The notes under the pieces were generated by a model. It ran no database searches. It saw only the letters and a list, made by a program, of their open reading frames with translations, and was not told the DNA's origin. A DNA stretch of 40,152 nt, from the NCBI GenBank assembly GCA_013372875.1, contig JABXIW010000273.1, forward strand, positions 1 through 40,152, read 5' to 3'. Position numbers and translations under genes: made by a program. Of this stretch, positions 15,757 to 24,291 are shown piece after piece. The stretch's first letter is position 1, and each line of letters begins with the position of its first letter. Source of the stretch: Gammaproteobacteria bacterium. Lineage in GTDB: Bacteria > Pseudomonadota > Gammaproteobacteria > Enterobacterales > Kangiellaceae.

Positions 15757-17661
15757 ATGATTAAAAAAACGATCGTCATGGCGGTAAGCGCAGCATTCGT
15801 GCTAGCGGCTTGCGAACAAGAAGCTAACAAGTCTCAACAGCCCGTACAAGTTGTTGAAAAACAAGAGGTTAAAGTCATTGATGAGGCTGCGGTTAAAGCT
15901 GCGCAACAAGAAAAACAGCAAATAAATAAGCTCAGTGAAATTTTCCACAAAACGACGGTTGCTTTGTTAAAAGCGCGTCCATTGAGCGCTACCGCTTTTG
16001 GAGTGAATGAAAGTGATGCGGGTGGTTATTTTAATGACCGTTTAGAGCGCTATTCTCCAAAAGCTGAAGCGGATTTGCGAGCTGAATTAGCTGAATATGC
16101 TAAACAGCTTAATCAAATGAAGTTTGACGACGCAAAGACAGATGAAAACCGTCAAGTAATGGCATCGATTGCGCGTTACTATTCGGGCGAGCCAAACTTT
16201 GGTATTGGTTATATCGATACTTGGATGGGGCAGTCAGCTTTTGTGGTTAATCAAATTAATGGTCCGGCGATTGATGTGCCAACTACCTTGGCTAATAACC
16301 ATCCAATTAAAAACCTAAAAGACGCTGAGGACTATTTAGCTCGTTTGGCGCAGTTTGATGAGGTGATAGGTAGCGTCAATGCAAAAGTTTTAGCCGATGC
16401 CGAAAAAGGCTGGATCCCGCCTAAAGTGATTATTGGCGGTGCACTAAACTTCCTAAACGGCTTTACCAGCAATAAACCAGAAGAACACAGTTTGGTGGCT
16501 AGTTTTCAGGCAAAAGTTGAGCAATTAGAACTAGATGTAGAGCAAAAGACCGAGTTGCTTAATCAAGCTAAACAGTTGGTTGAAGACACTGTTTATCCAG
16601 CTTATCTAGAGTTAGTTAAGACCATGGAGTCTTTGTCGGATAAGGCAACTAGCGAGTCAGGCATTTGGGCGCAACCTAATGGCGCGGCTTATTATGCCGA
16701 TGCGGTACGTCAGTTAGGTGATACTGATATGACGCCCGATGAGATTCATGAAGTTGGCTTAGCGGAAGTAGAGCGCATTACTAAAGAAATGGATGCGATT
16801 TTAACCGCCAATGGCTACAAAGAGGGAACCGTTGGCGAGCGTATGGCGAAACTGAATGATGAGCCGCGGTTTTTGTATGAAGACTCTGATCAAGGACGTC
16901 AGCAGTTACTTGATGATTTGAACTCGCAAATTGCCGAAATCAATCAGCGCATGCCTGAGCAGTTTGCCACTAAGCCGCCTTATGATGTCGAAGTTCGCCG
17001 CATTCCGGTGGAGCGTCAAGACGGTGCGCCTGGTGGTCAATATACTAATCCGTCACTCGATGGCTCTCAGCCAGGGATCTATTGGATTAACCTGCGAGAT
17101 ATGAAAGCCAATCCAAAATTTGATTTAAAAACTTTGACTTATCATGAAGCCAATCCTGGTCATCACTGGCAAATCGCTTTGAATATGGCGCAGGATGATT
17201 TGCCATTGCTGCGTCGACTCGCACCTTATAACGCTTATGTGGAAGGCTGGGCTTTGTATTCTGAGTTGGTGGCTTGGGAAATAGGCATGTATGAAAATGA
17301 TCCTTTTGGGGATTTGGGGCGTTTAAAAGCGGAATTGTTCCGAGCTGTTCGATTGGTGGTGGACACTGGCTTGCATGCAAAAAAATGGTCACGTGAAGAC
17401 GCGATTAAGTATATGGCGGAAACGACCGGTACTGCTCAGTCTGATGTGGTGGCTGAAATTGAACGCTATATGACGTGGCCAGGGCAAGCACTAGGTTATA
17501 AATTAGGAATGATTAATCTGGTGAATCAGCGTGCCAAAGCGCGTAAGGCACTTGGTGATAAGTTTGATCCGAAAGAGTTTCATGATTTGATTTTGCTTGG
17601 CGGAGCAGTGCCTATGTCGGTACTCAATGACAAAATTGATAAATGGATTGCTAGTAAATAA
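15757..17661 (+). CDS. DUF885 family lipoprotein, putative metallopeptidase
   Basis: 634 aa. The lipobox FVLAAC near residue 19 marks a lipoprotein; a Gln/Lys/Glu-rich linker follows. The zinc site of DUF885 proteins is present as HEANPGHH (463-470), with a downstream PYNAYVEGWALYSE segment supplying another ligand. Members are large periplasmic or outer-membrane proteins with peptidase-like folds; substrates are largely unknown. Monocistronic as far as can be seen, ended by the palindromes that begin 18 nt downstream. Confidence 0.88.
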   Translation: MIKKTIVMAVSAAFVLAACEQEANKSQQPVQVVEKQEVKVIDEAAVKAAQQEKQQINKLSEIFHKTTVALLKARPLSATAFGVNESDAGGYFNDRLERYSPKAEADLRAELAEYAKQLNQMKFDDAKTDENRQVMASIARYYSGEPNFGIGYIDTWMGQSAFVVNQINGPAIDVPTTLANNHPIKNLKDAEDYLARLAQFDEVIGSVNAKVLADAEKGWIPPKVIIGGALNFLNGFTSNKPEEHSLVASFQAKVEQLELDVEQKTELLNQAKQLVEDTVYPAYLELVKTMESLSDKATSESGIWAQPNGAAYYADAVRQLGDTDMTPDEIHEVGLAEVERITKEMDAILTANGYKEGTVGERMAKLNDEPRFLYEDSDQGRQQLLDDLNSQIAEINQRMPEQFATKPPYDVEVRRIPVERQDGAPGGQYTNPSLDGSQPGIYWINLRDMKANPKFDLKTLTYHEANPGHHWQIALNMAQDDLPLLRRLAPYNAYVEGWALYSELVAWEIGMYENDPFGDLGRLKAELFRAVRLVVDTGLHAKKWSREDAIKYMAETTGTAQSDVVAEIERYMTWPGQALGYKLGMINLVNQRAKARKALGDKFDPKEFHDLILLGGAVPMSVLNDKIDKWIASK

Positions 17662-17679
17662 GAGTTTTAAGTCATTTGG

Positions 17680-17746
17680 ACCCCAGCCTTCGCTGGGGTT
17701 TCAATAATTTTGTGTATTTGAAAGAAATTCCAGCGTAGGCTGGAAT
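17680..17746. repeat. Two tandem CCAGC-N4-GCTGG palindromes
   Basis: ACCCCAGC/GCTGGGGT (17680-17699) and ATTCCAGC/GCTGGAAT (17727-17746) are perfect 8-bp stems with 4-nt loops sharing the core CCAGC-N4-GCTGG. The first may also end the DUF885 transcript. A degenerate third copy lies on the far side of the GIY-YIG gene. Confidence 0.75.
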
Positions 17747-17763
17747 CCAACTTTGAGAAGTAA

Positions 17764-18057
17764 ATGAGTAAACAAGGATATGTTTATATATTAGCGTCAA
17801 AGTATCATGGGGTCTTATATGTTGGCGCGACAACAGATTTAATGAAAAGAATCTATCAGCATAAACAGGGGCAGGTTGAAGGCTTTACTAAACAATATGC
17901 TGTGAAAAAGTTAGTTTACTTTGAGGTTCACGAAGGTTTTCAGGGCGCTTTTTTGAGGGAGCGGCAAATAAAAACATGGCTGCGGCAATGGAAAATTAAC
18001 CTGATTGAAAAGGTTAATCCAAACTGGGATGATTTGTATTATAAAATTAGTAATTAA
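17764..18057 (+). CDS. GIY-YIG nuclease superfamily protein
   Basis: 97 aa, single GIY-YIG domain of the small stand-alone kind (YhbQ/COG2827-like). The first strand GYVYILAS corresponds to GIY, LYVGATTD to YIG, then the conserved Arg/His of LMKRIYQHK, and a Glu in FLRERQIKTW. Family members can cut DNA, and copies such as this are often single accessory genes. It is bounded by CCAGC palindromes on both sides. Start ATG 17764 has GAGAAG upstream. Confidence 0.9.
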   Translation: MSKQGYVYILASKYHGVLYVGATTDLMKRIYQHKQGQVEGFTKQYAVKKLVYFEVHEGFQGAFLRERQIKTWLRQWKINLIEKVNPNWDDLYYKISN

Positions 18058-18225
18058 TTAAACATCTAGCCGACAACTGCTTCTGCATGCTCCTGTTAAT
18101 CTTAGCGCTGATTCGCTAAGGACAGTTAAGAACTTCGTCATTTAAATTCCAGCTTGGGCTAAGAATCCAAATTAGGAGAGTTCTCCTTTAAACTGCAAAC
18201 GTTGAGGTTTTCGTATAAGGTCAAG
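18058..18225. repeat. Intergenic region with hairpin and degenerate CCAGC repeat
   Basis: CTTAGCG (18101-18107) and CGCTAAG (18114-18120) form a 7-bp stem. AAATTCCAGC...GGCT...AATCCAA (18144-18170) is a decayed copy of the palindrome at 17727-17746, with the same flanking AATCCAA. No gene seen. Confidence 0.5.
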
Positions 18226-18513
18226 CTATACAAACTCTAAAGCGATAGTATTGTTTTCTTTTCTAACAAACACTACTGGAAACACGGAAGTTTTTGGTGT
18301 GCTGCTTTTGATATAGCCATCGATATGCAATTGCATATATTCGCCAATCATAAAAATGTCGGCGTTTTTCTTGGGCTTTTTTAATAAAACACCCGTATCT
18401 GAAATGTTGATGGTTTCAGTTTCTAAGACTTTTTCGCCTCTTATTAAGCTCGCGGAAAGCGACAAACGCTCACGCGAAGCTCTTCTGAATGTTTGTTTTA
18501 TTTTTGCTATCAC
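18226..18513 (-). CDS. PilZ domain protein
   Basis: 95 aa from GTG 18513; the upstream ATG is out of frame and quickly stopped, while GGGG lies at ribosome-site distance. The c-di-GMP motif is visible as FRRASRERL (RxxxR) followed by NISDTGVLL ((D/N)xSxxG), so the small protein is essentially one PilZ beta-barrel. It is a candidate receptor for c-di-GMP made by the cyclases at 3304-5070 or 20996-22750. Isolated gene; target unknown. Confidence 0.85.
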   Translation of the reverse strand: MIAKIKQTFRRASRERLSLSASLIRGEKVLETETINISDTGVLLKKPKKNADIFMIGEYMQLHIDGYIKSSTPKTSVFPVVFVRKENNTIALEFV

Positions 18514-18626
18514 GAGCTACCCCAAAATCATGCCTAAAATTTATCGAGGCTGATACTAGCAACTTATGGGGTTAAAAATATATTGTCGATTTGTATCTAA
18601 TTGTACTTATGAGAACCGCTCGGTTA

Positions 18627-20069
18627 TCAATATTTGATACAAACATTCTTAGGTTCGGTGAAAAAACGCATTGCTTCTAATCCGCCTTCACGGCCAACAC
18701 CTGATGCTTTGACACCACCAAATGGCGTGCGTAAATCGCGCAGCAACCAGCAGTTAATCCAAACAATACCAGCTTCGATTTGCTTGGCCACACGGTGAGC
18801 GCGTTTTAAATCATTCGTCCAAACGCTAGATGCCAAACCATATTGAGTGCCATTGGCTAGCTCAATGGCTTCTTCATCCGTATCGAATGGCATTATGGTG
18901 CAGACAGGGCCAAAAATTTCTTCTTGGTTGGTACGGCATTGATTGGCCAAGCCTTCGATCACAGTAGGCTCAATAAAAAAGCCATCTTGGCAGCGACCAT
19001 CCACTTGATGGCGTTTGCCGCCCGTTAAAACAGTACCGCCTTCTTGTTGCGCTAACTCTATGTAAGATAAAACTTTTTCCATATGAGCTTTGGAAACGGT
19101 GGCGCCGTGTTGGGTCGCTTCATCCAGTGGATCGCCAATTCTTAATGCTTTTACTTTTTCGACAAATGCAGCTTTAAACTGCTCATAAATAGGGCGCTCG
19201 ATATAAATGCGTGAGCCACATAAACAGATTTGTCCTTGGTTAGAAAAGGCTGCGCGAACTACTTCATTAACGGTTTCATCAAAATCGCAATCAGCAAAAA
19301 CTACTGTAGGATTCTTACCGCCGAGTTCTAAAGAAAGCTTTTTAAACATGCCAGCGGTGACTTTGCTGATATGCGCACCAGTGGCCGATCCGCCAGTGAA
19401 GCTAATGGCTTTGATCTTGGGGTGAGTGGTGATGGGGCTGCCAATGGATGGCCCTGTTCCATGAAGAATATTTAACACGCCTTTCGGTAAGCCCGCTTCG
19501 ATACACAGTTTGGAGAACAAGTAAGCAGTCATTGGCGTTACTTCAGACGGCTTAGCGATCACTACATTGCCGCTAGCTAAAGCTGGGGCAATTTTCCAAG
19601 TAAATAAATAAAGCGGGAAATTCCACGGAGAAATACAGCCAACGATGCCAATCGGATCGCGCAATGTATAGTTTATGGCTAAATTGCCCATGGCATGACT
19701 TTCGCTGGAAAATTGGGTTGTCGCGTGAGCGAAAAAGCGAATGTTGGCAGAAGATCGATAAATATCAACGGCCTTGGCAAAAGTAATGGCTTTGCCGTTA
19801 TCAATTGCTTCGGCTTTGGCCAACTCGTCTGCATTGGCATCTATTAAATCAGCTAGACGGCATAAAATTTCGGCGCGCTTTTCGAGTGAGGTGTTAGCCC
19901 AAGCCTCTTGAGCTGCTTCTGCTGCTTGGATAGCCAATTCTAAATCTTGTTCATCGGAATTGGCAATTTGGCTATAGATTTTGCCGGTAGCTGGCTCAAC
20001 ATTGTCGATATAGTTGCCAGCAGTTGGGGCAACTATTTTGCCATTAATATAATTTTCGATTTGCTGCAC
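18627..20069 (-). CDS. 2-aminomuconate-6-semialdehyde dehydrogenase (ALDH8-like)
   Basis: 480 aa NAD-dependent aldehyde dehydrogenase. ISPWNFPLYLFTWKIAPAL, the catalytic Glu in LELGGKNP and the catalytic Cys in NQGQICLCGSR are intact. WINCWLLRDLRTPFGGVKAS is the signature of the ALDH8 clade, whose human member oxidises 2-aminomuconate semialdehyde. It would make 2-aminomuconate from the ACMSD product and so supplies the step missing from the main kynurenine operon 4 kb away (NbaE function). It lies 49 nt after the SDR gene, probably in one transcript. Confidence 0.9.
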   Translation of the reverse strand: MQQIENYINGKIVAPTAGNYIDNVEPATGKIYSQIANSDEQDLELAIQAAEAAQEAWANTSLEKRAEILCRLADLIDANADELAKAEAIDNGKAITFAKAVDIYRSSANIRFFAHATTQFSSESHAMGNLAINYTLRDPIGIVGCISPWNFPLYLFTWKIAPALASGNVVIAKPSEVTPMTAYLFSKLCIEAGLPKGVLNILHGTGPSIGSPITTHPKIKAISFTGGSATGAHISKVTAGMFKKLSLELGGKNPTVVFADCDFDETVNEVVRAAFSNQGQICLCGSRIYIERPIYEQFKAAFVEKVKALRIGDPLDEATQHGATVSKAHMEKVLSYIELAQQEGGTVLTGGKRHQVDGRCQDGFFIEPTVIEGLANQCRTNQEEIFGPVCTIMPFDTDEEAIELANGTQYGLASSVWTNDLKRAHRVAKQIEAGIVWINCWLLRDLRTPFGGVKASGVGREGGLEAMRFFTEPKNVCIKY

Positions 20070-20118
20070 TTTCTATACTGTCTCATTCAAGTTATATAGG
20101 CTCACTCAAGGCTGTGAT

Positions 20119-20907
20119 TTATAAACAAGAAGTTCGGCCGCCATCGACGGGCAAGTTAATGCCTGTAATGTAACTTGCCGCAGGCGATGCTAAGAACCCT
20201 ACCGCATTGGCAAACTCTTCTGGCTCGCCAAATCGCTGCATTGGAATAATGGATTTTTCCTCGGCTTCCATTTCTTCAATGGAGACCCCTTTCTTCTTAG
20301 CTTTATTCTCGATAATACTTTCAAGACGTACGGTATTAGTGGCCCCCGGCAAAACATTATTCACGGTAATGTTAAATTGACCTAGCTCATTAGCCAGGGT
20401 TTTCGCCCAGTTAGCTACCGCGCCACGCACCGTATTGGAAACGCCAAGGCCATTTAATGGTTGCTTGACCGAGGTCGAAATCACATTAACGATACGGCCA
20501 TACTGAGCAGCTTGCATGCCTGGTAGTAATAGCTTCATCAACTCATGATTACAAACCAAGTGCTGGTTAAAAGCGGCTAAGAAATTTTCTGTCTCGGCGG
20601 TATGAGCAGGACCTGGCGCAGGGCCACCCGTATTGTTTATTAATATCTGAACCGTTTTGCCTGACTCTAAGTAATCACCAACCGAGGCTTTAACTTGCTC
20701 TGGATAAGCAAAATCGGCTAATAAAATATCGTGCTGCTGACCTTGAGAGGTGTCTAGCTCAGCTCTTACTTCATCCAGGCTGACTCTATTGCGTGCTAGC
20801 AGTACCACATCGGCACCTTGATTGGATAATTGAATGGCAATGGATTTACCCATGCCTTGACTCGAGCCGCAGACTAGGGCTCTTTTGCCTTTTAATGATA
20901 ATTGCAT
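20119..20907 (-). CDS. SDR family oxidoreductase with altered catalytic residues
   Basis: 262 aa Rossmann protein. CGSSQGMGKSIA (GxxxGxG, residues 14-20) and NNTGG bind the cofactor; the C-terminal VDGGRTS is standard. At the active site S144 is present, but the usual Tyr and Lys (S-x12-Y-x3-K) are S157 and R161 in GVSNTVRGA. This belongs to an FabG-like clade whose SN..R pattern I have seen before, so it is not a decayed gene. It precedes the ALDH8 dehydrogenase by 49 nt, suggesting a role in tryptophan/kynurenine catabolism, but its reaction cannot be stated; the altered triad argues against ordinary ketoreduction. Confidence 0.85.
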   Translation of the reverse strand: MQLSLKGKRALVCGSSQGMGKSIAIQLSNQGADVVLLARNRVSLDEVRAELDTSQGQQHDILLADFAYPEQVKASVGDYLESGKTVQILINNTGGPAPGPAHTAETENFLAAFNQHLVCNHELMKLLLPGMQAAQYGRIVNVISTSVKQPLNGLGVSNTVRGAVANWAKTLANELGQFNITVNNVLPGATNTVRLESIIENKAKKKGVSIEEMEAEEKSIIPMQRFGEPEEFANAVGFLASPAASYITGINLPVDGGRTSCL

Positions 20908-20927
20908 ACTGATGCTAAATTTCGTGT

Positions 20928-20952
20928 GCTTAAAATGATGGCTTATTTAAGC
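20928..20952. promoter_or_regulatory. Inverted repeat upstream of SDR-ALDH pair
   Basis: GCTTAAA (20928-20934) and TTTAAGC (20946-20952) are perfect 7-bp arms spaced by 11 nt, 21 nt upstream of the SDR ATG. It could be an operator or part of a promoter; the region is AT-rich, so chance is a real alternative. Confidence 0.25.
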
Positions 20953-20995
20953 ATATTTCAAGCACATCGCCAATTAACAGCTCGGCTTTGTGAGG

Positions 20996-22750
20996 CTAGC
21001 TATGGGAAACTTTATTTCTGCCCGTTTGCTTTGATTGGTATAAGGCCTTATCAGCGCGCTCAAAAAAGGAATCGAGATTATCTTCTTCGTTGCGAGTGCT
21101 AACACCAAAACTGGCAGTGATTGTGCCCACGTGTTTGAAGTTATGGTTCGCAATAATGGTGCGTAATTTTTCCGCTAAAGTTAATGCGGAGCTCATGTCG
21201 GTATAGGGGCAAAGTAAAGCAAACTCCTCTCCACCCCAACGAGCCAGTGTATCCGATGCTCTTAAACTGGTTTGTAAGAGCTTTGAAATTTCTTGCAAAG
21301 TTATATCGCCTACTAAATGACCATGTTGGTCATTAATAGCTTTAAAACTATCAATATCAATGAGTAGCAAACTCATGATCTCGTCGGACTCTTGGTGGTA
21401 AGCGTAGGCTTTTTCAAAAAAATCACGATTGTGTAAGCCAGTTAATTTGTCTTTGAAGGCTTTGCTCTCGAGCAATAGATTTTTGTCGATTAAGCGTCGT
21501 TTATCGCGATTGAAATACATCAAAGCTAAGCTTAATGCCAAGACATAGAGTAAATATGGCGCAAAGTCTGGGAATACGGACTCTTTGAACCTTGGTTTTT
21601 TAGGTGCGACTAATGGGCTGGTGCTGACGCCAAACTTGGTCAATATGCCGGTCGCAGAGTAAGTGTTATAAATATCGCCGCCATATTCGCCAGGATTCTT
21701 TTCGTTGATAAAGACGTACTCTAGGATCTTATCTTTATCTAATTCATCTAGCAGGTCTAAATTGTAGTACATCCAAACCATTAAGTGCGTGGCTTTCATA
21801 GAGGGGAAGTTGGCATCCCACTTGCGAGCAAATGCCTGCTCAGCACTAAAGTGTGTCTTGAGAGTTTGGCCGATCTGTTTAATCGGCAAATGACTCAGTA
21901 CAAACCGTTTTTTCTCTTCAATGCTCTTATTTTCAAGATGCCACAAGATGATAAATGCTCGAAAAATATCGTAGCTATCGTTAGCGCTTGCACCAAGAGT
22001 TGAAGAGTAGGCTTTATTTTCCTGATCCCAACTGGCTTTAATATAATCAACCATTTGCTGCTTAAAGGCCTCAGAAAACTCGCGGCTCTCGAACTCGTTT
22101 AATGTTCCTAATGCCCTTAAAGCAAAGGAGCTGCACTGGATGCAGGACGTCTTCCCAAACTTTGGATAATGTGGATCCCAAAAGCCACCATCGGCATTTT
22201 GATGTTTAAGAATAAAACGTCGAACCGCTTGCCAGTCGATGTCTGCTTTACCTAGTGCTCCAAGAAACTTTAACGTCAGAATTGCATCCATGGTTGGACG
22301 AATGCCAATCTCTGTATTTTCTAAGGTTGAAAAGCCTGCCAATGGCACATTATTGTCATCGCTAAATTCATGATAACGACGTTTAACAAAATCCAATGCC
22401 GCTTGCTCATCAATACTGCCAGTACCATTGAGCTGACTTAAAGTGGCTAGAGCGTAACGAGTTGAACGTAAACTATTCTGATTGTATTGGGAAGGCTCGT
22501 TAATTAAATCGGGATTGGTGACAAAATAGCCATTTTCATTTTGCCGAATTTCGATCCAGTTAATGGTATTAACTGGCAGGTAAAAAATATTGTTTTTTTG
22601 ATAGTCGGCGAAGGCTTGCTGATATTGAAATTCTGCACTTCCATTTTGAGAATTTATGTATGCATTGTAGACATGGATAGCCACCCCGATAGCCAAAGCC
22701 ATCAAGCTAAACATAAGGAAGTTGAGGTATCCTTTATTTTCAGCGGCCAT
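20996..22750 (-). CDS. Diguanylate cyclase with prenyltransferase-like toroid sensor domain
   Basis: 584 aa from ATG 22750 (MAAENKGYL); the frame opens at TTG 22783. Numbering here is from 22783. A membrane helix (18-40) and a second one (407-424) bracket a periplasmic domain of about 365 residues. That domain contains LKHQNADGGF (192-201) followed by SSFALRALGTL, and other helical pairs (RYALATLSQLNG, MDAILTLKFLGAL). This is the QxxDGGF alpha-alpha repeat typical of protein prenyltransferase beta subunits and squalene/terpene cyclases. The cytoplasmic GGDEF domain has DIDSFKAINDQHGH, GGEEF (517-521) and the RASD I-site (508-511), so it should be active and feedback-inhibited. A hydrophobic ligand is plausible but not shown. 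Confidence 0.85.
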   Translation of the reverse strand: MAAENKGYLNFLMFSLMALAIGVAIHVYNAYINSQNGSAEFQYQQAFADYQKNNIFYLPVNTINWIEIRQNENGYFVTNPDLINEPSQYNQNSLRSTRYALATLSQLNGTGSIDEQAALDFVKRRYHEFSDDNNVPLAGFSTLENTEIGIRPTMDAILTLKFLGALGKADIDWQAVRRFILKHQNADGGFWDPHYPKFGKTSCIQCSSFALRALGTLNEFESREFSEAFKQQMVDYIKASWDQENKAYSSTLGASANDSYDIFRAFIILWHLENKSIEEKKRFVLSHLPIKQIGQTLKTHFSAEQAFARKWDANFPSMKATHLMVWMYYNLDLLDELDKDKILEYVFINEKNPGEYGGDIYNTYSATGILTKFGVSTSPLVAPKKPRFKESVFPDFAPYLLYVLALSLALMYFNRDKRRLIDKNLLLESKAFKDKLTGLHNRDFFEKAYAYHQESDEIMSLLLIDIDSFKAINDQHGHLVGDITLQEISKLLQTSLRASDTLARWGGEEFALLCPYTDMSSALTLAEKLRTIIANHNFKHVGTITASFGVSTRNEEDNLDSFFERADKALYQSKQTGRNKVSHS

Positions 22751-22933
22751 AAATCGCCACACTCCATTCCAACAATAAAGCAAAACGCATGCAATTTAAG
22801 ATGATCATACCCTTATCCCATAGCTGGGAATGTAAAATTGTGTATTATTTGTTGGTTTGAGCTGTTTGCAAGCCGTTTGACAGCCATTCGAAGAATTTAA
22901 ACTAATTTAAGCGAAATTTCGTTCAGAAGCGGT

Positions 22934-22960
22934 AGCCCTAGTCAGCTGATGTCTAGGGCT
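22934..22960. terminator. Hairpin downstream of hemL
   Basis: AGCCCTAG (22934-22941) pairs with CTAGGGCT (22953-22960), 14 nt after the hemL stop. The T-rich stretch lies on the plus-strand side, so as a minus-strand terminator it is imperfect. Confidence 0.4.
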
Positions 22961-22973
22961 AGGTTTTGGGTTT

Positions 22974-24254
22974 TTAAGAGCCTGACAAAGCAGCTTTAAA
23001 GGCGGACAAAGTGATGTCTAATTCGCGTTCGCTGTGCTGGCTAGAAACAAAGCCTGCTTCAAAAGCGGAGGGCGCCATATAAACTCGGTTATCTAACATC
23101 TTGTGATAGAAGTTTTTAAAGAAGTCCATATCACCTGCCGCTACTTGTGCGTAACGGGTGATTTGTGGTGTTTCCGAGAAGAAATAGCCAAACATTGAGC
23201 CCACATGATTGGTGGTGAAAGCTATGCCTTTTTCATCGGCAATGGATTGTATCCCCGCCACTAATTTATCGGTGTAATCAAATAATGGCTGGTAAAAGTT
23301 TGGTTTGGAAATTTCATTCATAGCCGCTAAACCTGCCGCCATCGCAATTGGGTTGCCCGATAGGGTGCCTGCCTGATAAACAGGTCCAATCGGCGCCATA
23401 TGGCTCATGATTTCTTTTTTGCCGCCGAATGCACCTACTGGCATACCGCCGCCAATCACTTTGCCTAAGCAAGTTAGATCGGGCTTAATGTTGTAATAAC
23501 CTTGCGCACCATCGATACCCATTCTAAAACCCGTCATGACTTCATCAAAAATTAACACTGCACCGTATTGATCACAAAGTTCGCGTAACCCTTCGAGGAA
23601 GCCAGCAACTGGTGGAATGCAATTCATATTGCCAGCGATTGGCTCAACGATAATTGAGGAAATATCTTCGGGATACTGCTCAAAGAAGGCTTTAACCGAA
23701 TCTAAGTTGTTAAATTCAGCGGTTAAGGTGTGTTTAGCAAAGTCCGCAGGAACGCCAGGAGAAGTGGGCTCGCCCAAAGTTAAAGCGCCAGAGCCAGCTT
23801 TAACCAATAAGCAATCGGCGTGGCCATGGTAACAGCCTTCGAACTTAATGAATTTATCGCGACCGGTATAACCACGCGCCAAACGCAAAGCACTCATGGT
23901 AGCCTCGGTACCTGAATTGACCATACGCACCATTTCTATCGACGGGATCATGGAGCAAATCTTTTCGGCCATTTCCGCTTCGATTTCCGTTGGCGCACCG
24001 TAGCTCAAACCTTTTTCTGCGGCTTTAATCACTGCTTCTTTAATGGCAGGGTGGTTATGGCCTAAGATCATTGGCCCCCATGAGCCCACATAATCCAAAT
24101 ATTGCTGGCCATCGGCAGAGGTAAAATAAGCGCCATCGGCTGACTCGATAAAAATTGGTGTGCCGCCAACGCCGTTAAAAGCACGAACTGGCGAATTAAC
24201 GCCGCCCGGAATGTGCGCTTGAGCGCGCGAAAAAAGTTGCTCTGAATGATTCAT
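22974..24254 (-). CDS. hemL: Glutamate-1-semialdehyde 2,1-aminomutase
   Basis: 426 aa PLP aminomutase making 5-aminolevulinate in the C5 route of tetrapyrrole synthesis. The start ...[31 protein letters not shown], the FDEVMTGFR Asp for PLP and the Schiff-base lysine in [17 protein letters not shown] are all present. Length matches E. coli HemL. pyrB lies 37 nt upstream on the same strand and hemJ, another haem gene, is at 30795. Confidence 0.97.
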   Translation of the reverse strand: MNHSEQLFSRAQAHIPGGVNSPVRAFNGVGGTPIFIESADGAYFTSADGQQYLDYVGSWGPMILGHNHPAIKEAVIKAAEKGLSYGAPTEIEAEMAEKICSMIPSIEMVRMVNSGTEATMSALRLARGYTGRDKFIKFEGCYHGHADCLLVKAGSGALTLGEPTSPGVPADFAKHTLTAEFNNLDSVKAFFEQYPEDISSIIVEPIAGNMNCIPPVAGFLEGLRELCDQYGAVLIFDEVMTGFRMGIDGAQGYYNIKPDLTCLGKVIGGGMPVGAFGGKKEIMSHMAPIGPVYQAGTLSGNPIAMAAGLAAMNEISKPNFYQPLFDYTDKLVAGIQSIADEKGIAFTTNHVGSMFGYFFSETPQITRYAQVAAGDMDFFKNFYHKMLDNRVYMAPSAFEAGFVSSQHSERELDITLSAFKAALSGS

Positions 24255-24291
24255 TTTTAAAAGTGGTTAAAAGTGATTTTAGAAAATTAAA

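Noticed and set aside
17087..17392. 101-codon open frame antisense to the DUF885 gene
   Set aside because: Lies wholly within a well-supported gene on the other strand; low-complexity peptide with no family resemblance.
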